Made by a program: the position numbers and the translations under genes. Of a stretch of 64,000 nucleotides of DNA, positions 1-8,589 are shown piece by piece; positions within the stretch are counted from its first letter, which is position 1, and each line of letters opens with the position of its first letter. Origin of the DNA: Hyphomicrobiales bacterium (GTDB taxonomy: Bacteria > Pseudomonadota > Alphaproteobacteria > Rhizobiales > Rhizobiaceae); contig UCKU01000015.1 of NCBI GenBank assembly GCA_900473185.1, positions 302,712 through 366,711 of the forward strand. Direction: 5' to 3'. Below the pieces are notes generated by a model. The model was not told where the DNA came from, did no database searches, and saw nothing but the letters and a program-made list of their open reading frames with translations.

Positions 1-15
1 ATGACTTTATGAATA

Positions 16-699
16 ATGCTCATGCAACCTCTCAACAAGACCAATCTTGCCGACACGGCCACCGAAGCGATCCGCAGCGAGATACTCGCCAAGCGCTGGG
101 CTGTCGGCGAGAAACTGCCGAATGAGGCCTCGCTTTCGGCCATGCTTTCGGTCAGTCGCGGCACAGTGCGTGAGGCCGTGCGCGTTCTCGTCTCGCAGGG
201 CCTTTTGGAAACGCGGCAGGGCTCCGGCACCTATGTGCTTTCGACCACCGATAGCAGCCGACCGCTCACCATGGCGCGGCGCGCCAGCCTGCGCGACCAG
301 TTCGAGGCGCGCTGCGCGCTCGATGTCGAAGGCGCGCGGCTCGTCGCCCTCCGCAAGACACCCGGCATCATCGCCGGGCTTCGCGCATTGCTTGCCGAAC
401 GTGGCAATTATGAAGGCGGCGATCCGGCAGGCTTCATCGAACGCGACCTTGCCTTCCACAAGGCCGTCATCGCCGCCTCCAACAACCGGGCGATGATCGA
501 GATCTACGATTTCTTCTCCACCTCGATCGCGGAGACGATTGCCGCCACGCTCGACAAGGCGATTCCCGAGCCTGACATGCAGGCGCACCAGTCGATCGTC
601 GACGCCATCGAAACCGGCAGCCCCGACAAGGCCGATGCAGCCGTGCGCGACTTCATGGCACCCATCCTTTTCGCGCTCGACCGGATGCTTCTTTCATGA
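16..699 (+). CDS. GntR/FadR-family transcriptional regulator
   Basis: DNA-binding repressor or activator of 227 residues. A winged helix-turn-helix fills residues 10-75, with the recognition segment around SVSRGTVREAVRVL. An all-helical FCD ligand-binding domain follows (about 90-220), with likely metal ligands D144, H148 and H191; the usual last histidine near the C-terminus is not obvious. The stop codon overlaps the start of the downstream transporter by 4 bp (ATGA), so the two are probably co-transcribed and the exporter is its likely target. The gene begins close to the window edge, so upstream signals are not visible, and ATG at 22 is an alternative start. The family is certain; the ligand is unknown. 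Confidence 0.9.
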   Translation: MLMQPLNKTNLADTATEAIRSEILAKRWAVGEKLPNEASLSAMLSVSRGTVREAVRVLVSQGLLETRQGSGTYVLSTTDSSRPLTMARRASLRDQFEARCALDVEGARLVALRKTPGIIAGLRALLAERGNYEGGDPAGFIERDLAFHKAVIAASNNRAMIEIYDFFSTSIAETIAATLDKAIPEPDMQAHQSIVDAIETGSPDKADAAVRDFMAPILFALDRMLLS

Positions 700-1988
700 C
701 GATGCCCATAAAGAATGCCACATCCTCGTTCGATACCGTCGACGAGACGATGATCGATGCCGAAGTCGACAGCGTGCCCGTACCACTGCCGCCGCAGAAG
801 CAGAGCCCGACGGCCCGCTTCCTGCTCGGTGCCAGCCTCGTGCTGATCGCCTTCAATCTGCGGCCCGTGTTTTCCAGTGCTTCCGCCCTGCTGCCGGAAA
901 TTCGTACCGAACTCGGCCTGTCGCCGCTCGGTGCCAGTCTGCTGACGACCCTGCCCGTCGTTTGCCTTGGCGCCTTCTCTCCGCTGGCGCCGCGGCTTGC
1001 CCAGCGCATCGGCTCGGAGCGGACACTGTTCGGTGTGCTCATGCTGTTGACGCTCGGTACGGCGCTACGCGGTCTTTCCTCCGTCCCTCTGCTCTTTTTC
1101 GGCACTGCGCTTGCCGGTGCTGCGATCGCAGTCGGCAACGTGCTGCTGCCCGGGCTGGTGAAACGCGACTTCGCCGCGAATGCGGCTCTGATGACCGGCT
1201 TCTATACGATGGCGCTCTGCGCGGGCGCTGCCAGTGCCGCCGGCCTGACACTACCGATCGAACATGCGCTCGGCGACTCGCTGGAAGGCGCGCTCACCAT
1301 CTGGGCACTGCCTGCCCTCGTCGTCGGGCTGATCTGGCTGCCGCAGGTCTTTACGAGCAGTCGACAGGCGCGGCGCAGCGGTTTCCGTGTCGAAGGTCTG
1401 TGGCGGGACAAGCTCGCCTGGCAGGTCACGCTTTTCATGGGCCTGCAATCGGCGCTTGCCTATTGTGTCTTCGGCTGGCTGGTGCCGATCCTGCGTGAAC
1501 GCGGTCTTGACGGCGTCGTGGCCGGCGGCATCGTCTCGGTCTCCGTCATGGTACAGGCCGCCGCCTGTCTCGTCGTGCCGCATATCGCAGTACGCGGCAA
1601 GGATCAGCGCCTCATCAACGTGACGCTCTGCACCTTCGCCGTCGTCGCTCTTCTCGGCCTGCTCTTTGCGCCGCTTTCCACCGTCTGGGTCTGGGCCGTG
1701 CTGCAGGGTATCGGTCAGGGCGGGCTGATCGCCGCGGCGATGACGGCCATCGTGCTGCGTTCGCGCGATCCGCATGTCGCCGCTCATCTTTCCGGCATGG
1801 CGCAATGCGTGGGCTATCTGCTTGCCGCCATCGGCCCGTTCATCGTCGGTCTGATCCGCGGCTGGACGGGAAGTTTCGCCTGGTGCGCAGTGCTTTTCGT
1901 CGCGCTCGGCCTTGGTGCCGCCTTCAATGGGTGGCGGGCCGGCCGGGCGCTGCATGTGAATGCGCGGACGATCGAGAAGGGCGAATGA
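696..1988 (+). CDS. MFS transporter, CynX/NimT family
   Basis: Inner-membrane transporter of 430 residues with about twelve hydrophobic segments after a hydrophilic N-terminal stretch of some 35 residues. The first helix carries the IAFNLRPVFSSASALLPEI pattern typical of the CynX/NimT (cyanate, 2-nitroimidazole) branch of the major facilitator superfamily. It overlaps the GntR regulator by 4 bp and has no gap for a separate promoter. Members of this branch export small anions or nitro-aromatic drugs, but the substrate cannot be read from sequence. A second in-frame ATG lies at 702. Confidence 0.9.
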   Translation: MTMPIKNATSSFDTVDETMIDAEVDSVPVPLPPQKQSPTARFLLGASLVLIAFNLRPVFSSASALLPEIRTELGLSPLGASLLTTLPVVCLGAFSPLAPRLAQRIGSERTLFGVLMLLTLGTALRGLSSVPLLFFGTALAGAAIAVGNVLLPGLVKRDFAANAALMTGFYTMALCAGAASAAGLTLPIEHALGDSLEGALTIWALPALVVGLIWLPQVFTSSRQARRSGFRVEGLWRDKLAWQVTLFMGLQSALAYCVFGWLVPILRERGLDGVVAGGIVSVSVMVQAAACLVVPHIAVRGKDQRLINVTLCTFAVVALLGLLFAPLSTVWVWAVLQGIGQGGLIAAAMTAIVLRSRDPHVAAHLSGMAQCVGYLLAAIGPFIVGLIRGWTGSFAWCAVLFVALGLGAAFNGWRAGRALHVNARTIEKGE

Positions 1989-2086
1989 GCCGGGCTCACT
2001 TGCGTATCACCATCTCTTGATCTCCATCGAAGGAATGCGGCTGCTACCCTATCTCAGCCGCATTCTGGCCCACCGGAGGAAAACCC

Positions 2087-3625
2087 TTGCGCTTCCGATC
2101 CCTGCTTCTGTTCGCCGCGCTGACCGCTACGCTCGCACCCGTCCTCTCCTTTGCGCAGGAGGCTGGCGAACGCCCTGCCCCTGCAGCACAGGGTTCGTCC
2201 CGAGAGGGCGTCCTCAAGCTGTTGCCGGGCGATTCCGTTACCGAGCACGAGCTGACGACGGCCGATGGACGCAAGATCGCCTATACGGCCACGGCAGGCA
2301 CCCTTGATCTCTTCGGTCAGGATGGCGGGCAGAACGCTGCGATCTTCTACACCGCCTATGTTGCCAAGGATGCCGGGCCGGACCGGCCGATCACCTTCGC
2401 CTTCAATGGCGGGCCTGGCGCGGCTTCCGCCTTCCTGCATCTCGGCCTTGTGGGGCCGAAGATACTCGACTTCGGGCCCGATGGCCGCGACGGCGCCAAT
2501 GCGAAGCTCGTCGATAACGCGCATAGCTGGCTCGATTTCACCGATCTCGTGCTGATCGATCCAATCGGCACCGGCTGGAGCCGCACAGTAAAAGCTGACG
2601 ATGCCTCGAACTACTACAATGTCGGCGCCGATGCGCAGACGATGGCGAAGACGATCGCCCTCTACGTCGCGCATAATAACCGCGGCAATTCACCGAAATA
2701 TCTGCTCGGCGAAAGCTATGGCGGCTTCCGCGCCGCTAAGGTCGCCTCGGCCCTGCAGCAGAGCCAGGGCATCATCATCGCCGGCACTGTTATGCTTTCA
2801 CCGCTGCTAGAAGGTCAGCTGATGTTCAATGCCGACCAGTTCGCGCTGGGTGCTGCGCTGGAATTCCCCTCATTGGCAGCCGCCGCGGCCGACCGGCGCA
2901 AAAGCTTCAGCGAATCCGGCCAGCGCGATGCCGAGAGTTTCGCGCTTGGCGAATATCTCACGACGCTTGCCGGCCCCGCACCAACGGGCGATGCGGCAAC
3001 AGCCTTTTACAACAAGATCACCAGTCTTACGGGCATTCCGCAGGATGTCGTTACCCGCAATCGCGGTTTCCTCGGCGATGCTTACGCCAAGCATTCCGGC
3101 AAGCAGGCGGGCGAGGTGATGAGCCCATACGACGCTGCCTTCGCCACGCCCGACCCCTATCCGGAATCCGATTACGACCGAGGCGACGATGCGATCCTTG
3201 ACGGCTTTACCCGCGCCTATGGCGGCGCCTTCGCCGACTACGCCCGCAACGAGCTGGGCTTCAAAACCGAGATGACCTATACGCTGCTCGAAAATGATGT
3301 CAGCCAGCGCTGGGAGTGGGGCAGCGGCCGCGGCGGCGGGTCACGTTTCCAGGCAAGCGCCACCGACGATATCAGGCAGATGCTCGCCTCCAACCCGTCC
3401 TTCCACCTGCTGATCGCCCATGGCTACAGCGATCTCGTGACGCCCTACGGCGTCAGCCGCTATGTGGTCGATCACTTGCCGCCGTCCCTGGCGGGAAATC
3501 GTGTGTCGCTGAAGCTCTATCGCGGCGGGCATATGTTCTACACAACCGCCGGCCAGCGCGCCGCATTCACGGCGGATGCAAAGGCCTTTTATGCCGAGCA
3601 TCCCGCCGGCGCGCCGGCAGATTGA
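2087..3625 (+). CDS. S10 family serine carboxypeptidase-like exported peptidase
   Basis: Secreted alpha/beta-hydrolase of 512 residues. It starts at TTG 2087, directly after a good Shine-Dalgarno (GGAGGA, 2075-2080), and has a classic signal peptide ending near SFAQ (residue 24). The oxyanion-hole segment FNGGPGAAS lies at about 107-115 and the nucleophile is S210 in GESYGG. The later HGYSDLVTPY (about 435-445) and GGHMFY (about 480) segments supply the Asp and His of the triad. Bacterial S10 enzymes of this type release C-terminal amino acids from peptides in the periplasm. It sits alone in an intergenic gap, with no clear partner. Confidence 0.88.
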   Translation: MRFRSLLLFAALTATLAPVLSFAQEAGERPAPAAQGSSREGVLKLLPGDSVTEHELTTADGRKIAYTATAGTLDLFGQDGGQNAAIFYTAYVAKDAGPDRPITFAFNGGPGAASAFLHLGLVGPKILDFGPDGRDGANAKLVDNAHSWLDFTDLVLIDPIGTGWSRTVKADDASNYYNVGADAQTMAKTIALYVAHNNRGNSPKYLLGESYGGFRAAKVASALQQSQGIIIAGTVMLSPLLEGQLMFNADQFALGAALEFPSLAAAAADRRKSFSESGQRDAESFALGEYLTTLAGPAPTGDAATAFYNKITSLTGIPQDVVTRNRGFLGDAYAKHSGKQAGEVMSPYDAAFATPDPYPESDYDRGDDAILDGFTRAYGGAFADYARNELGFKTEMTYTLLENDVSQRWEWGSGRGGGSRFQASATDDIRQMLASNPSFHLLIAHGYSDLVTPYGVSRYVVDHLPPSLAGNRVSLKLYRGGHMFYTTAGQRAAFTADAKAFYAEHPAGAPAD

Positions 3626-3673
3626 AGACGATCGAGGGTTGCCGGAGGGGCGTTCTGACCTAGTTTCTCCGGC

Positions 3674-4471
3674 ATGGCAAACAGCAATCAGCTACCAGAA
3701 GCTCCGCCATCCGGCAGCGCTTCCCGGCAGGACGAAACCCTCTCCACACTCTCTTCCTATCTTCAGAACGGCGCACTCTTCCTCGATATCGACGGCACAC
3801 TGCTCGATCTTGCGCCGACGCCGGATGAGATATTCGTGCCGCCGTCGCTTCCTGCACAGCTCGACGCGCTGTCGCAGAAGCTCGGCGGGGCACTGGCTCT
3901 GGTGACCGGGCGCGGGCTTACCTATGCAGACCGTCTCTTCACCCCCTACCAGTTTCCCATCGCCGGACTACACGGAGCCGAACGCCGCAACCCCGACGGC
4001 AGCATCTTCAAAGTGGAGCCGACAGCCGAGTTCGAGAGACTGAAGATCGAGCTTCGGGCAGAAACGGCGGGCTGGGCTGGCATCCTCATCGAGGATAAGG
4101 GCGCGGCCGTCGCCGCCCATTTCCGTCTTGCACCGGCGCGGCGGGCGGAACTGACGGAACTGATGCAGCGTTTCCTGAACCGTGCAGGGCCGGACTGGAC
4201 CTTGCAGCACGGCAAGATGGTTCTCGAAATCCGGCCCGACAAAGCCAATAAGGGCGATGCATTGGAAAGCTTTCTCGCAACTCCAATTTTCCGTGGCCGC
4301 CGTCCTATCGCCATCGGCGATGACCTGACAGACGAGGCGATGTTCGGCATGGCGAACCAGCTCGGCGGATATTCCGTCCGCGTCGGCCCGCCGTCTACCG
4401 AGACCGCCGCGCGCGGCATCCTGCCTTCTGCGAAAACGGTCCGCGAAATCATCGCACATTTTGCCAGCTGA
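3674..4471 (+). CDS. otsB: Trehalose-6-phosphate phosphatase
   Basis: Cytoplasmic HAD-superfamily phosphatase of 265 residues that turns trehalose 6-phosphate into trehalose. HAD motif I is LDIDGTLLDL, with catalytic D38 and D40. K/R residues of motif III lie near 205, and motif IV is GDDLTDEAMF near 220. Length is normal for OtsB. The next gene is otsA, 37 bp downstream on the same strand, so the order is otsBA and the two enzymes make trehalose from UDP-glucose and glucose 6-phosphate. In rhizobia trehalose serves osmotic and desiccation tolerance. The N-terminal 20 residues are low-complexity and the start could be slightly further in. Confidence 0.93.
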   Translation: MANSNQLPEAPPSGSASRQDETLSTLSSYLQNGALFLDIDGTLLDLAPTPDEIFVPPSLPAQLDALSQKLGGALALVTGRGLTYADRLFTPYQFPIAGLHGAERRNPDGSIFKVEPTAEFERLKIELRAETAGWAGILIEDKGAAVAAHFRLAPARRAELTELMQRFLNRAGPDWTLQHGKMVLEIRPDKANKGDALESFLATPIFRGRRPIAIGDDLTDEAMFGMANQLGGYSVRVGPPSTETAARGILPSAKTVREIIAHFAS

Positions 4472-4508
4472 TTGAATTTGCAGTTATTTCTAATGAAAGG
4501 AATTTGTC

Positions 4509-5882
4509 ATGAGCCGCCTTGTCGTCGTCTCCAACCGTGTCCCTGTTCCGGAGAAAAACGGGGCTGCGTCCGCCGGCGGACTTGCCGTGGCGCTGGAAGC
4601 CGCCCTTGAGAAACGCGGCGGCATCTGGATGGGCTGGTCGGGAAAGATCAGCGAGGAGGGCGAGCCTGGTCCGCTTTCATTCGAGGAACGCGGCAACATC
4701 ACCTATGCGCTAACCGAACTGACATCCAAGGATGTCGAAGAATATTACTTCGGCTTTGCCAACCGCATGCTCTGGCCTATCTGTCATTACCGGCTGGATC
4801 TCGCAGAATATGGGCGCACGGAGATGGCCGGCTATTTCCGTGTCAACCGCTTCTTTGCCCATCGGCTGGCGCCGCTGATCAAGCCTGATGACATCATCTG
4901 GGTCCACGATTATCACCTGATCCCGCTCGCCGCCGAACTTCGGCAGATGGGCCTTAAGAACAAGATCGGCTTCTTCCTGCATATTCCCTGGCCGCCGGCC
5001 GACGTACTCTTCGCCATGCCCGTCCATGAGGAAATCATGCGGGGGCTTGCAGCCTACGATCTCGTCGGCTTTCAGACTGATCACGATCTGGAAAACTTCG
5101 CGGGCTGCCTGCGCCGCGAGGAGATGGGAGACATGATCGGCGAAGGGCGTTTCGTCGCCGGCGAGCGCATGTTCCGCGGCGGCGCCTATCCGATCGCCAT
5201 AGAGACGGCCGCCTTTGCCGGATTCGCCAGGAAGGCCGGCACGCACAGCATGGTGCTGAAGGCGCGCCATAGTATCGAAGACCGCAGCCTTATCATCGGC
5301 GTGGACAGGCTGGACTATTCCAAGGGCATTACCCAGCGCATCGACGCTTTCGAGCATTTCGTCACCAATAATCCGGCACATCAGCGCCAGGTCACCTATC
5401 TGCAAATCACACCAAAATCGCGCTCTGAAGTGCCGGAATACGAGGCAATGCAGCGCACGGTCGCAGAACAGGCCGGCCGCGTGAACGGTGCACTCGGCAC
5501 GGTCGACTGGGTGCCGATCCGCTATGTCAACCGCTCTGTCAGCCGGCCGGTGCTTGCCGGCCTCTATCGGCTTGCCAAGGTCGGCCTCGTGACGCCCTTG
5601 CGCGACGGCATGAACCTCGTCGCCAAGGAATATGTTGCCGCGCAGGACCCTGATGATCCGGGCGTGCTGGTCCTCTCCCGTTTTGCCGGCGCGGCGCGCG
5701 AACTGAACGGCGCGCTGCTTGTCAATCCCTACGACATCGTCGGCACATCCAATGCGCTAGCGCGCGGCCTCAACATGCCGCTCGAGGAGCGCCGCGACCG
5801 CTGGCGGCGGATGATGAGCCATCTGCTGGAGCACGACGTCTCGCGCTGGTGCGATGACTTCCTCGGCGATCTCGCCGCCTGA
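4509..5882 (+). CDS. otsA: Alpha,alpha-trehalose-phosphate synthase (UDP-forming)
   Basis: Family GT20 retaining glycosyltransferase of 457 residues that joins UDP-glucose and glucose 6-phosphate. The N-terminal [10 protein letters not shown] and the [12 protein letters not shown] loop bind the donor and acceptor. [10 protein letters not shown] (about 131-140) and [15 protein letters not shown] (about 260-275) are signature segments of the family, and [14 protein letters not shown] holds the nucleotide-binding residues. Start ATG 4509 follows AAAGG at 4496-4500. It forms an operon with otsB upstream. Nothing looks truncated. Confidence 0.95.
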   Translation: MSRLVVVSNRVPVPEKNGAASAGGLAVALEAALEKRGGIWMGWSGKISEEGEPGPLSFEERGNITYALTELTSKDVEEYYFGFANRMLWPICHYRLDLAEYGRTEMAGYFRVNRFFAHRLAPLIKPDDIIWVHDYHLIPLAAELRQMGLKNKIGFFLHIPWPPADVLFAMPVHEEIMRGLAAYDLVGFQTDHDLENFAGCLRREEMGDMIGEGRFVAGERMFRGGAYPIAIETAAFAGFARKAGTHSMVLKARHSIEDRSLIIGVDRLDYSKGITQRIDAFEHFVTNNPAHQRQVTYLQITPKSRSEVPEYEAMQRTVAEQAGRVNGALGTVDWVPIRYVNRSVSRPVLAGLYRLAKVGLVTPLRDGMNLVAKEYVAAQDPDDPGVLVLSRFAGAARELNGALLVNPYDIVGTSNALARGLNMPLEERRDRWRRMMSHLLEHDVSRWCDDFLGDLAA

Positions 5883-5942
5883 ACAGTTTGACGCGGACGC
5901 GTGTCGGCAGATAGCCTCGCAAGCACAACAGGAGAGGATTTC

Positions 5943-6152
5943 ATGAAGATCAGTGCGCGCAACCGCCTGAAGGGCAAGGTCGTGGATGTGGTGAAGGGTG
6001 CGACGACCGCTCATATCCGCATCGATATCGGCAATGGCGTTATCGTCACCGCCTCCATCACCAACGAGGCGGTTGACGAACTTCGCCTCAAGGTCGGTTC
6101 AGATGCCTATGCCGTCATCAAGGCTTCCGATGTGATGGTGGGTGTCGACTGA
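5943..6152 (+). CDS. Mop/TOBE-domain molybdopterin-binding (molbindin) protein
   Basis: Single TOBE/Mop domain of 69 residues that begins MKISARNRLKGKV, the usual Mop opening, and runs KVVDVVKGATTAHIRIDIG through to YAVIKASDVMVGVD. Such small molbindins form hexamers that store molybdate or tungstate in the cytoplasm. I chose ATG 5943 because AGGAGAGG (5930-5937) precedes it and homologous domains start there; an upstream GTG at 5901 would add 14 unconserved residues. No molybdate transporter or cofactor gene is adjacent, so it is an orphan relative to mod or moa operons. Confidence 0.85.
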   Translation: MKISARNRLKGKVVDVVKGATTAHIRIDIGNGVIVTASITNEAVDELRLKVGSDAYAVIKASDVMVGVD

Positions 6153-6167
6153 CGTTTTCGCCTTTCG

Positions 6168-6671
6168 CTACGACGCATCGCCCGTCTGGAAATCGCCCGG
6201 CTGCGGCGGAGCGATGGGCTTGAAAAGGGTCCGGTCCGGCTTCAAGTCGAGGAGCGGCGTGCCGTCGAGGCAATCCAAGCCGCGGACCAGCACCGTATTG
6301 CCCTCAACCGCTTCCAATTTGACGATAGATGTGCCGATCGGATTGGGGCGTACGGGCGAGCGCAGCGAAAAGGTGCCATGCGTCTTGCCGTTGCGAGCCG
6401 GGCTCTGCAGCAGCAGATCGCGGCGCGACTGATGGAGCCAGTAGAGCACTTCCAGCCGCTCATGGGCCGTGATGCCCTGCAGGGCCGGTACCCAGGGATC
6501 GAATATCTCGATCCGGCAGAGCGGCCCGTCATGACGACCCTGGCGCGGGGTTTCCATGCGTGAAGTCCAGGGCGTAACAATACGGCCGATGAAGACGAGA
6601 CCGGCATCCGTCGCTGCAGGCTGGTTGTCGAGCGCCAGCTCGTTTTCGCGGATCTCATTTTCTCGCACCAT
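6168..6671 (-). CDS. trmO: tRNA (N6-threonylcarbamoyladenosine37-N6)-methyltransferase
   Basis: TrmO/YaeB family protein of 167 residues, an unusual beta-barrel SAM-dependent enzyme that adds the N6-methyl group to t6A at position 37 of tRNA(Thr). The visible family features are IGRIVTPW at the start of the barrel, [35 protein letters not shown], and the diagnostic [15 protein letters not shown] segment. It ends with [12 protein letters not shown]. It lies convergent to the Mop gene with a 15 bp gap. The family is sure; some rhizobial copies are annotated only as UPF0066. Confidence 0.9.
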   Translation of the reverse strand: MVRENEIRENELALDNQPAATDAGLVFIGRIVTPWTSRMETPRQGRHDGPLCRIEIFDPWVPALQGITAHERLEVLYWLHQSRRDLLLQSPARNGKTHGTFSLRSPVRPNPIGTSIVKLEAVEGNTVLVRGLDCLDGTPLLDLKPDRTLFKPIAPPQPGDFQTGDAS

Positions 6672-6742
6672 CGGCTACTCTCCCTGCAAAGACGGCACTA
6701 TTGCATGACGATATAGCGGTTGGAATGCAGCGCTTCGGCTCT

Positions 6743-7270
6743 TCAAGCCGATAACGGGTTTTCCGGCCAGTCCGCCGTCATGTCCGCTTGGATCGGCCGC
6801 TCAAGATAGGTGGAAAGGGCCACATAGCTCTTTGTACCTGTCACACCGGGAACGGCATGAACTTGCGAGAGAAAGGCTTCCAGTGCGCGAGGGCTCCCCG
6901 TACGCACCTTGAAGATCACGCTGGCGTCGCCGGCAACCGAATGCATCTCCTCCACCTCGGGAAAGCGGCAGAGCTGCATCAGCCTTTCGCTTTTGCCCCA
7001 GCCCGCAGCCTCGACATGCACGAAGGCCAGCAGCGGCTTGCCGAGTGCCGTGCCATCGAGCGCGGCGTGCGCGCCTTTCATGACGCCGGACCGGCGCAGC
7101 CGCTTGACGCGCTCATGCACGGCAGGCGGCGACAGATTGACGGCCTTGCCAAGCGTCGCATAGCTCAGCAGGGCATCCTCTGCCAGCGCGCCTAATATCT
7201 TTCGGTCGAAAAGGTCCAGCTGCTCGGGTCCTCGTCTGCTGGCTCGAATGCCATTCGTTTCTTTGGTCAT
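6743..7270 (-). CDS. Lrp/AsnC-family transcriptional regulator
   Basis: Feast-famine regulator of 175 residues. An N-terminal helix-turn-helix covers residues 17-65 (LDLFDRKILGALAEDALLSYATLGKAV, then the recognition segment PPAVHERVKRL). A C-terminal RAM/AsnC ligand domain covers about 80-160 (FVHVEAAGWG, EVEEMHSVAGDASVIFKV). It is divergent from the ridA gene, and the 81 bp between them contains a perfect 11-bp inverted repeat (7285-7311) that is a plausible operator for both. The effector is probably an amino acid, by family. The ridA neighbour suggests control of an amino-acid or imine detoxification function. Confidence 0.92.
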   Translation of the reverse strand: MTKETNGIRASRRGPEQLDLFDRKILGALAEDALLSYATLGKAVNLSPPAVHERVKRLRRSGVMKGAHAALDGTALGKPLLAFVHVEAAGWGKSERLMQLCRFPEVEEMHSVAGDASVIFKVRTGSPRALEAFLSQVHAVPGVTGTKSYVALSTYLERPIQADMTADWPENPLSA

Positions 7271-7284
7271 TCGGAAAATCCGCC

Positions 7285-7311
7285 TTATCGCCGAAAAGCA
7301 TTCGGCGATAA
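7285..7311. promoter_or_regulatory. Perfect palindrome between lrp-type regulator and ridA-type gene
   Basis: Inverted repeat with 11-bp arms (TTATCGCCGAA and its exact complement) around the 5-nt spacer AAGCA. It lies 15 bp from the regulator start and 41 bp from the RidA start. Lrp/AsnC proteins bind such dyads, so this is a candidate shared operator. The binding role is inference; the symmetry is directly visible. Confidence 0.65.
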
Positions 7312-7351
7312 TAGCGCCAAGCTTTCAAATATTCGAGGGAGAGACTTTCAA

Positions 7352-7738
7352 ATGGAACTGGTGAAGCACAGTCCGAGCGGCGGCGTCTATGCGGCAACAT
7401 CCGATTATATCCACGCGATGGAGGTCAGGAATCCCGCCCGCTTTCTGTTCGTGAGCGGCACGATGGGCCTCGACGCGGAGGGTGCGCCGGGCAGAGATCT
7501 GTCGGTCCAGCTCGACCTCATCTGGTCGAACCTGCGGGAAATCCTTGCGGATGCCGATATGGACGTCAGCAATATCGTGCGGCTAACCAGCTATCTACGG
7601 GACGCTGACTATGCCGAAGCAAACCAGAATGCGCGGCTGGCCGCACTCGGCGATCATATCGTACCGACCACCGCCATCGTCGTTCAAACGCTTCAGAAAG
7701 ACTGGCTGGTGGAAATCGAAATCATCGCTGCCGCGTGA
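7352..7738 (+). CDS. RidA/YjgF/YER057c/UK114 family protein
   Basis: Small trimeric RidA-superfamily protein of 128 residues. RidA hydrolyses reactive enamine/imine intermediates released by PLP-dependent dehydratases. FLFVSGTMGLDAEGAPG, LVQ-type spacing then LDLIWSNLREILADADMDVSNIVRLTSYL match the family core. The C-terminal catalytic arginine segment of canonical RidA (a C-x-R-x-x-V-like motif) is not conserved, as the protein ends TAIVVQTLQKDWLVEIEIIAAA, so it belongs to a Rid subgroup with less certain deaminase activity. Start ATG 7352 follows GAGGGAGAG. It is divergent from the Lrp regulator. Confidence 0.88.
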   Translation: MELVKHSPSGGVYAATSDYIHAMEVRNPARFLFVSGTMGLDAEGAPGRDLSVQLDLIWSNLREILADADMDVSNIVRLTSYLRDADYAEANQNARLAALGDHIVPTTAIVVQTLQKDWLVEIEIIAAA

Positions 7739-7740
7739 AA

Positions 7741-7766
7741 TGCCGCCCTGTCTGAACAAGGCGGCA
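7741..7766. terminator. Hairpin between convergent ridA-type and GST genes
   Basis: Inverted repeat TGCCGCC / GGCGGCA (7-bp arms, 12-nt loop) lies in the 39-bp gap between two convergent stop codons. There is no clear U tract on either strand, so it may act as a weak bidirectional terminator or only as an RNA 3'-end stabiliser. Confidence 0.4.
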
Positions 7767-7777
7767 CCATAGGATAT

Positions 7778-8485
7778 TCAAGCAGCCTGGAGCAGCAGGC
7801 CGAGCGCTTCTTCCAGATCGATTTCTCCCAGAAAGCGACCGGTGCTTTCCGCATTTTCCTGGTGCTCGATCGCATGCGCGAAGCGAACGGCTGGCTCCTG
7901 CAGCATGCGCTGATAGAGATCGTTCAGCGCAGGAAACTGGCTGATATCGACGACCTTGTGGAAGTCGTTCCAGCGGGCGATGCCGGTGAAATAGGCATCC
8001 GCAATGCCGGGCCTGTTGCCGAGCAGCCATTTCCGGCCGGCAAGCAGACCCTCCAGCGTGCGGTGCGCCTTTTCCACCTTGGCCGTGCCGTAGGCGACGA
8101 GAACGTCTTTCTCGGCCGGTTCCAGTTCATGCTCGACAGCGTGCCAAAGCGGGCTGAAAGCATTGAAGAAGCTGGTGTTCAAATAGGCGAGCATCTGGTT
8201 CAGGCGGTCGAAATCCGCGGTACCCTGCGCAAAGCCCAATCCTTTGTCGATCGACTGCGCGCCTATGTAATTCAGGATCGCCATGCTTTCGCTGATCAGC
8301 CGGCCATCGGGCAGCAGCAGTGACGGCGTTTCGCCGACGGTGTTGATGCGCCTGTATTCGTCACCGGAGACGACTTCCGGCATCTGAACGCGGCAGAGAC
8401 GGTATGGCAAGCCGGACCATTCGAGTGCAACGATCGAACCGAAGGAACAACCTTCCGGCACGCCGTAAAACAATATGAGGGACAT
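7778..8485 (-). CDS. Glutathione S-transferase family protein
   Basis: Cytosolic GST-like protein of 235 residues. The thioredoxin-fold N-terminal domain begins MSLILFYGVPEGCSFGSIVALEW, and GETPSLLLPDGRLISESMAILNYI carries the cis-proline and the glutathione-binding ES. An all-helical C-terminal domain follows, with GNRPGIADAYFTGIARW as the N-capping box. I chose ATG 8485 because AAAGGACC precedes it; the open frame extends 33 residues further upstream without family similarity. It is divergent from a LysR regulator (8590), which probably controls it. The substrate is unknown. Confidence 0.88.
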   Translation of the reverse strand: MSLILFYGVPEGCSFGSIVALEWSGLPYRLCRVQMPEVVSGDEYRRINTVGETPSLLLPDGRLISESMAILNYIGAQSIDKGLGFAQGTADFDRLNQMLAYLNTSFFNAFSPLWHAVEHELEPAEKDVLVAYGTAKVEKAHRTLEGLLAGRKWLLGNRPGIADAYFTGIARWNDFHKVVDISQFPALNDLYQRMLQEPAVRFAHAIEHQENAESTGRFLGEIDLEEALGLLLQAA

Positions 8486-8589
8486 TATCGGGTCCTTTCC
8501 ATAGGAATTGTTGACCCGGCCAATATGAATTCGTGGACGATAAGGCAGTAGATGGCGATAATGCATCTTAAAGTCCACAAACATGGAAG

